Position numbers and translations under genes: made by a program
The notes under the pieces: model-generated
Databases searched by the model: none
Seen by the model: the letters and a program-made list of their open reading frames with translations, nothing else
What the model was told of the DNA's origin: nothing
Shown here: piece after piece, positions 58,655-64,000 of the stretch
How positions within the stretch are numbered: position 1 is the stretch's first letter
How the letters are laid out: each line of letters starts with the position of its first letter
Source: Chrysopilus asiliformis
Taxonomy: Eukaryota > Arthropoda > Insecta > Diptera > Rhagionidae
Length of the DNA: 64,000 bases
Direction of reading: 5' to 3'
Assembly (NCBI GenBank): GCA_964034945.1
Contig: OZ035963.1
Coordinates: forward strand, 61,787,182 to 61,851,181

Positions 58655-60358
58655 AACTTCATATTCTGTAGTCTTAAGGTCTTGATTTGTCATAGGAAAC
58701 ATCCAAATCTTTTAAAAATACTCACGGTCGACCGTTGTCCACCTCGAAGTTGCAGTCCACCCACATTGAAATCGTTAACTAATTGAAAAAAAGTCTCCTG
58801 CGGCGTATTTTATTGGCCGTTCGATTGTGATTAATTTTTTATTGTGAATTTTAGAAAATATTATCATAATTCGTAATAGATATTTTTGAGGCTGACGTTA
58901 GTCTTTTAGGGAAAGAGCGGGGTGTGAAAACTGCGGTAATGTAACAATGCTATTAAATCCCATGCAAAAAATCGCGAAAAGAGGTCGGAGGGCGTTGATA
59001 AGCGAAATTTAACATGAAATATGTTAGGGAGAGCCACCAAAGATTTTTTCTTCAAATTTCTAAGCTCGGCAATAAATTATTCTATCAATGAATCAATAAA
59101 AAAATTGCTTGAAAAAATCTTTAAAGGATAGCAAAACGTTTTACGTCGAGTTTGTTTATTTTTTAACGAAAATTTATACTTAAATACCAACTCTATAAAA
59201 TGAAATCTATTTTGTCCTGAATTTTCTAGGATGATTTCAATTCCATCAATGTTGCTATGGCAATGAATAAATCCATGTTCCTTACATGAAGAATCGAGTA
59301 ATAAGAAAATGAAAAAAATAAAATAAAAAAATACCTTAAAGGAAAAATGAAATAAATTCGTTTGTGCATTCCAGGTAAAGATTTCCTTTGTACGCCTTCC
59401 TCAGTTACAATTCGTTTGCATTTTATTGCAATTTATTCGAATGATACCTTAGATATGATTTGATAGAAGAAAATATCCCTATTTAAGATTAAGCAGAATA
59501 CATCAGAAATCCTGATGTTAGGTGCCTTTTTATTGAAAGATACAAACTATCTTCCAAGATAAGATCCTTAATAAAGTTCTCTCTTCGAAATAGTTTCCAT
59601 ATCTTGAAATTCGGGTGGTTTTCAACGTATCCTGAAGAGATTTGAGAAAATCCTACGACCTGTAGGATATCTCGAAAACGGTCAAATATATTGATAAACG
59701 GTGCAAAGCAAAAGATAGAGAAATATTTTCGGTTAAGCGTGGTTGTCATTGATCAAGTTACTTGATTGCAAGTAGATAATTCAGCAACATTCCGCTACAT
59801 TCAGCCATCCACACGTATCAAGTAGCTCTTGCAAGTAAAATTGACATCTGGGCGAAAACATAACCTAAAATTTTCTGAGGAAATAAATCGCTTCTTGTTT
59901 CAACTACTTAATCGTTTGACATGAGAATCGTAAGTAAATAAATGATTTATTTTTAACACGTTTATTTTCAAAGATCTTAACAAACGGATTTTTGAATTTT
60001 TTATAAAAGATTTTATACTTTACAAGTCCGCCAGATTTTCTATCAAAAAAAAAAAATAAAACTCACACTTGTAAAACATCGAAATAATTAACAAAACGCT
60101 GATGATTTGAATATAATTTCAAATTCAAGATGGCACCAAAGTTCAAGGACTCGAAAAGGATGTTTGCTCAGACATGTTGGACGCGGCATCATTAAATAAA
60201 AGACGATATGCACTTCAAGCGTCATCATTTGCCTAGAAATATGTGAAATCCTTTTGGCCATATACGATATTCCTGCTCACACTTGGAAAACTCTTCACCG
60301 GCACCGCTTCTTTGCTTACAGGACACTCGGTACGAGTTTACTCGTCCCTGGGGCGAAT

Positions 60359-60375
60359 ACAACAACAACAACAAC
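60359..60375 (+). repeat. (CAA)n microsatellite
   Basis: ACAACAACAACAACAACAGC-type run in non-coding DNA. Confidence 0.8.
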
Positions 60376-62370
60376 AGCAACACAGCACGCCAGCCAACGT
60401 GAATGTTAAGCGCGCACGGACAGGAGAATAAACACAGTCATCGCTATAAAACGAATCCTACATTGCCAACACATATTCGTTCCTGCTTTGCCGTTGAAAC
60501 ACTTGTACGCTCGCATAATAACAATTCATACATAATAAATTTATTTATCATTAAGCGAAATCTAGCAAAAGGGTTAAGGATTCAAGAAGCCGAGCCGGTG
60601 TTAATTTTGATTCGAAAGCGTTTGCTGCCATTATTATTGTCCTGTTGGCGCCCTCTTTTATTCCATTTTGCAGCGCTCGCTATCCTAGACGATTATTTAG
60701 GATCCACGCACCACATAAACAAGATACGTTCTTAAAGATTATATCCTCCTTCCGAAAAATGAGGTTGAAGGACATTCGGAGGGTCGCTTTCCTACAGCGC
60801 GATATACACATACACGATATGGTGGTGGTGATTATGTATGCACGATTAGGAGGAGTCCTTTTTGTTGTCTTTCGCCTCAGCTATGATCCTGTGGTCCCAT
60901 TCCACCGGCAAGAGGTCCTGCCATCATCACAGCCTGTTTATATGGCGCTCCTTGCTCTTTGTTTTGTGATTCAATGTCACATCCGGTGATGACATGTTCT
61001 GGAACTGATTGCATGGCCGCCACGATACACTCGTAATTTCTACAAGTAACCCACCATCAACCCCATATCCTGAATAAGGAACGGGCGGGGGAAAAAAAAT
61101 TTACGCAAAACATCTCAATCTCATCCACAACCCCATTCGGAAATCGAGTCCATAAACAAAGATTCCCAAGTAAAATAAGGCGATAATTATGATGGTGTGT
61201 GATTATAAGTACCCTATGATTGCTGGTATTTAAATGTCGCTCTGACTTTCGGTTATGTTCGACGGTTGTTTTTTTTTCTTCCCATAATACTGCCTACGAA
61301 ATGAAGGACTCTCCACACATTACGGATATTATTATAAGTAAAAGCGAAATAATAACCAGCAATAGCAGCACCATTGAGACATTAGCGTTCGTGTATTACT
61401 TATTAATTATTGCCCCATAGTGGATTGGGCCATCCTTTCTGCTATTATTGAACAATGAAAGGATGTCCTTTCATATGTACTTTGGGGAGTTTTGTATACT
61501 CGGAATACGTGTTATGACGAGTGACGATAAACCACATGGGCCCATTGTAATCAGAAGTCATTGTGTTCACGTATGAAAGAGAAAGTTGTGCAAATGATAT
61601 ATCAAAAATTATTACTTTCGGAATCTGGGCTGTCTTTAAGGATGTGGAATTTCGTTTCTAAGATGGCTTTTATAGAAATAGTTTATGAAGCCGAAAAAAT
61701 TAATAAAATTTCATGACAAACACCCTTTATATTCATAAATAATATTAAATGCGAATATTTTCAGGGTAATGAACGTCTGTTTGTTGTTAAAAACCGTTTC
61801 TTTATGGGTTTTTGACGCTCAGAATTATTCTAGAATGATAAACATTTACAAAATCCAGATTTTGGTTTGTTTGTTAGCGCAAAACTCGAAAATGTTTGGA
61901 CCGAATTTAATTAAACTTCGAATTTAAGTCAGAGGGGGTGAGGATTGAAACATAGACTTCAAATTATTTGTTTTAAACCTCACGTCTAACCCTCTTCGAT
62001 TTCAACATCACATATTCAGTAAAAACAAAGAATTTTTGCGATCTTCTTACAAAAAGAAGTATATTTTGAACTTCAAGATTTTTTCGATACTTTCTCACAC
62101 TTTGAAAGTATTTTAGAAGACTTTGGAAACATTTCAGCAAAATTTTTAAGCTTTTAAAGACTTTTTGCAATTCGCAGAAAAATTGTAGTTCCGAAACCAA
62201 CAAATAATTTTAAAGTTTTTAAAATATTTTCAGCATATATTCCAGGTCCGGAGAGTTTTTTATTTTTACAGGCTGAAAAATAATTTTAGAACCTTTCCAA
62301 GACCATTTTTTCTGATCACTTCTGATCCGAAAATTTCTGATCAGTACGAAATCCGTTTCTTCCGTGCACC

Positions 62371-62452
62371 TGTCTGTCGGTCTTCTGTCTGTCAATCTTC
62401 AGTCTGTCGGTTTTCTGTCTTTCAGTCTTCTCCCTGTCGGACTGTCCGTTGT
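62371..62452 (+). repeat. CTGTCTGTCGG-type short tandem repeat
   Basis: About five imperfect units of roughly 17 bp (TCTGTCTGTCGGTCTTC and variants), followed by TTCGAGAACGCTTTGACC and GACTTGAAATTTTT. The same kind of CGGTCTGTCTAT sequence precedes the motif at 14448. Confidence 0.7.
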
Positions 62453-64000
62453 ACGTATCTTAAATTATTCGAGAACGCTTTGACCTAGCGACTTGAAATT
62501 TTTTTTGAATAAGTTTTACAAAAATCGTAGTTTTCTATCAATTTTTGGATAAGTAACGGTAGTTCTAACGGGTGCCTCCCATTCTTTCTTTCGAAAAATA
62601 TCGTTATTTAAATTTCTCGATACCTATGGGCTTTTGGGAAAAATGAATATAACAAAATTTAAATGATATAAAAATACTACTTTGAAGGTATTTTAAAAAC
62701 TCCAATTGCCACATCGGCACCATTCTGCATACTTGCCAATGCAGTGCTTTCATGTACTAAGACTTGATAATAATTTTTCACGCTTCACGAATTTTTTCAG
62801 GTAACTTTGTATATTTCAAAAATAACCTGGAGACACTAACTTTTTTCAGAGCGTCGCCAAAATACGGGGAAAATGTTAACTCTTTCCGAATTTTTCCAAA
62901 ATGTTTTTTATGTGGCGGGTAACACTCCAAACTTGTGGTCTGAATGTTATTTTTTTATGAAGTGAACCATTTTTGTGTTAATCTAGAAAAATATGTCTTT
63001 CCTCCCCTCTACCCTGTCGGTAAGATTAAAGGGAGTGCGACTACATTTATTTATAGATATTTTTCAACGTTTTTTTTTGGCAATCTAATCAAATACAGGA
63101 ATTTTTGCATGTAACACACAATCAAACTTTGGTACAACTTACCCGTCAATTTGTGTTCAAGATTGTGCCCGAAAATTATTCAAAAAGATTTTTTTGCTTT
63201 GGCATTATCAGGCCTGCTTTCCCTTCAACTTCGGTTATGTCCAATTCTAGTTATATAATTTTTTTTTCATTTGACATTTTGAATTGTAGAAAAACTAATT
63301 CAAGTAGAAATCATAAATCACGGATACATTGACATTAGCGAACAGTCGTCGTCGGCTAAATTTTCATACTATTATCACATTCATTAATGAGATCGTGTCA
63401 GTAAAGTCGGTATCCATTTAATATCAAAAACAATTTATCACCCACCGTTTCTGTCGCACCGTATGAAACGTGTTTTGGACCAATCCACCACCACCACACA
63501 ACCCTTTCGCCTCCTCTAAGTCAGCATCCAGCGAAAATTACGCACAATGGCCGCATGTATTCACACAGTTTTTGACATCAGCTACACACGCACTTGTTCT
63601 TTTGTCGCCTACGCTATAATAAAATTTCGTCTATTTTCATTTCCATTTCTAACCCCCCAATCGAAACGACCCCAAACCAGTACTTCACGTATGGAAAAAA
63701 GAAGAAAGGTGGTATCGGTCCGTATATTTGTTAATAATAGCGCCGTTTTCTTGCCTATTCGACAACATAAAAACGTCGAAAAGGGAATAATAGTAAAGTA
63801 GTGTTGCTAATAAGAGCCAGAAAAGATTTATGACGTCGGTCGGTCGGTAACAACACAAGCGCCATTGGTTGTAAGGAATAGACCAAGGATTATCCACCTC
63901 TAAAATTTCTTTATCGAAGCGAAACTTTTAGTCTTCAGGATTTCATCCCCAAACTTCAATTCGGGTGATAGTCTCCACTTCACATAACAACATGCACAGT

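Larger units (their letters stand above)
57784..64000. other. Downstream non-coding flank with repeat remnants
   Basis: No gene recognised. Beyond the elements listed, a family A relic lies at about 58900-59035 (CCATGCAAAAAATCGCGAAA), GC-rich cores near 58283 and 58795, a (CAA)n run at 60359-60375, and a CCCAAGTAAAATAAGGCGAT end-like word at 61167 resembling the arm of the fold-back element at 43426. The frames at 60403-60989 overlap in different frames and lack domains. A juxtaposed TTTTTTCAG|GTAACT occurs near 62801. Confidence 0.45.

Noticed and set aside
58322..58662. Lys/Gly/Arg-rich minus-strand repeats resembling a basic protein
   Set aside because: Produced by the 23 bp tandem repeat inside a family A element.
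60403..60989. Overlapping frames of 110 and 114 codons downstream of the gene
   Set aside because: They overlap in different frames, with no domain or splice support.
62785..62810. Ratchet point near 62801 (TTTTTTCAG|GTAACT)
   Set aside because: Lies after the BCL11 gene, with no established host intron in this region.

Overview
This window looks like nuclear DNA from an insect: AT-rich, intron- and repeat-dominated, with one multi-exon gene. A dipteran is a reasonable guess, but the sequence does not fix the species. The only gene I can support firmly is the insect ortholog of the BCL11A/BCL11B zinc-finger transcription factors (Drosophila CG9650), on the + strand.

The gene is built from four visible coding exons, all joined in phase 1: exon A (30748-30903, the N-terminal CCHC finger), exon B (30978-31160), exon C (31232-31498) and a large terminal exon D (47656-50030, six further fingers). 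Two introns are tiny (74 and 71 bp). One is 16.2 kb and separates the N-terminal part from the DNA-binding part. Exon A opens in phase 1, so at least one 5' coding exon lies upstream. No convincing one was found in positions 1-30747, which I read as part of a very long intron. A textbook-like recursive splice site (ratchet point) sits at 710|711. The protein encoded here is about 992 residues. After the stop, an extremely AT-rich stretch with clustered AATAAA signals near 53.82-53.84 kb suggests a long 3' UTR.

The rest is repeat-derived non-coding DNA. I see several short inverted-repeat element families: TAA-flanked Harbinger-like elements with ends like TGTCCATAAAATACGTCAC; a 126-127 bp TAA-flanked family; a 695 bp TTA-flanked element; a CACTCAGAAAAATG-ended element; and a CCAAGCAGCAC-ended group near 51.6-53.2 kb. 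There are also near-perfect hairpins, two short relics of non-LTR reverse transcriptase, small tandem repeats, and two dispersed short-core families. One family has the core CCTTACAAATGTTGC in degenerate arrays of roughly 135 bp units; the other has the core TGCGCCGCAGGCGAA. Neither was recognised as a named family.

Downstream of the gene (about 53.9-64 kb) there is no clear coding sequence. The one hint is a possible first exon (ATG plus four codons and a good donor) at 54820-54831. No tRNA, rRNA, CRISPR or operon-like structure was seen.
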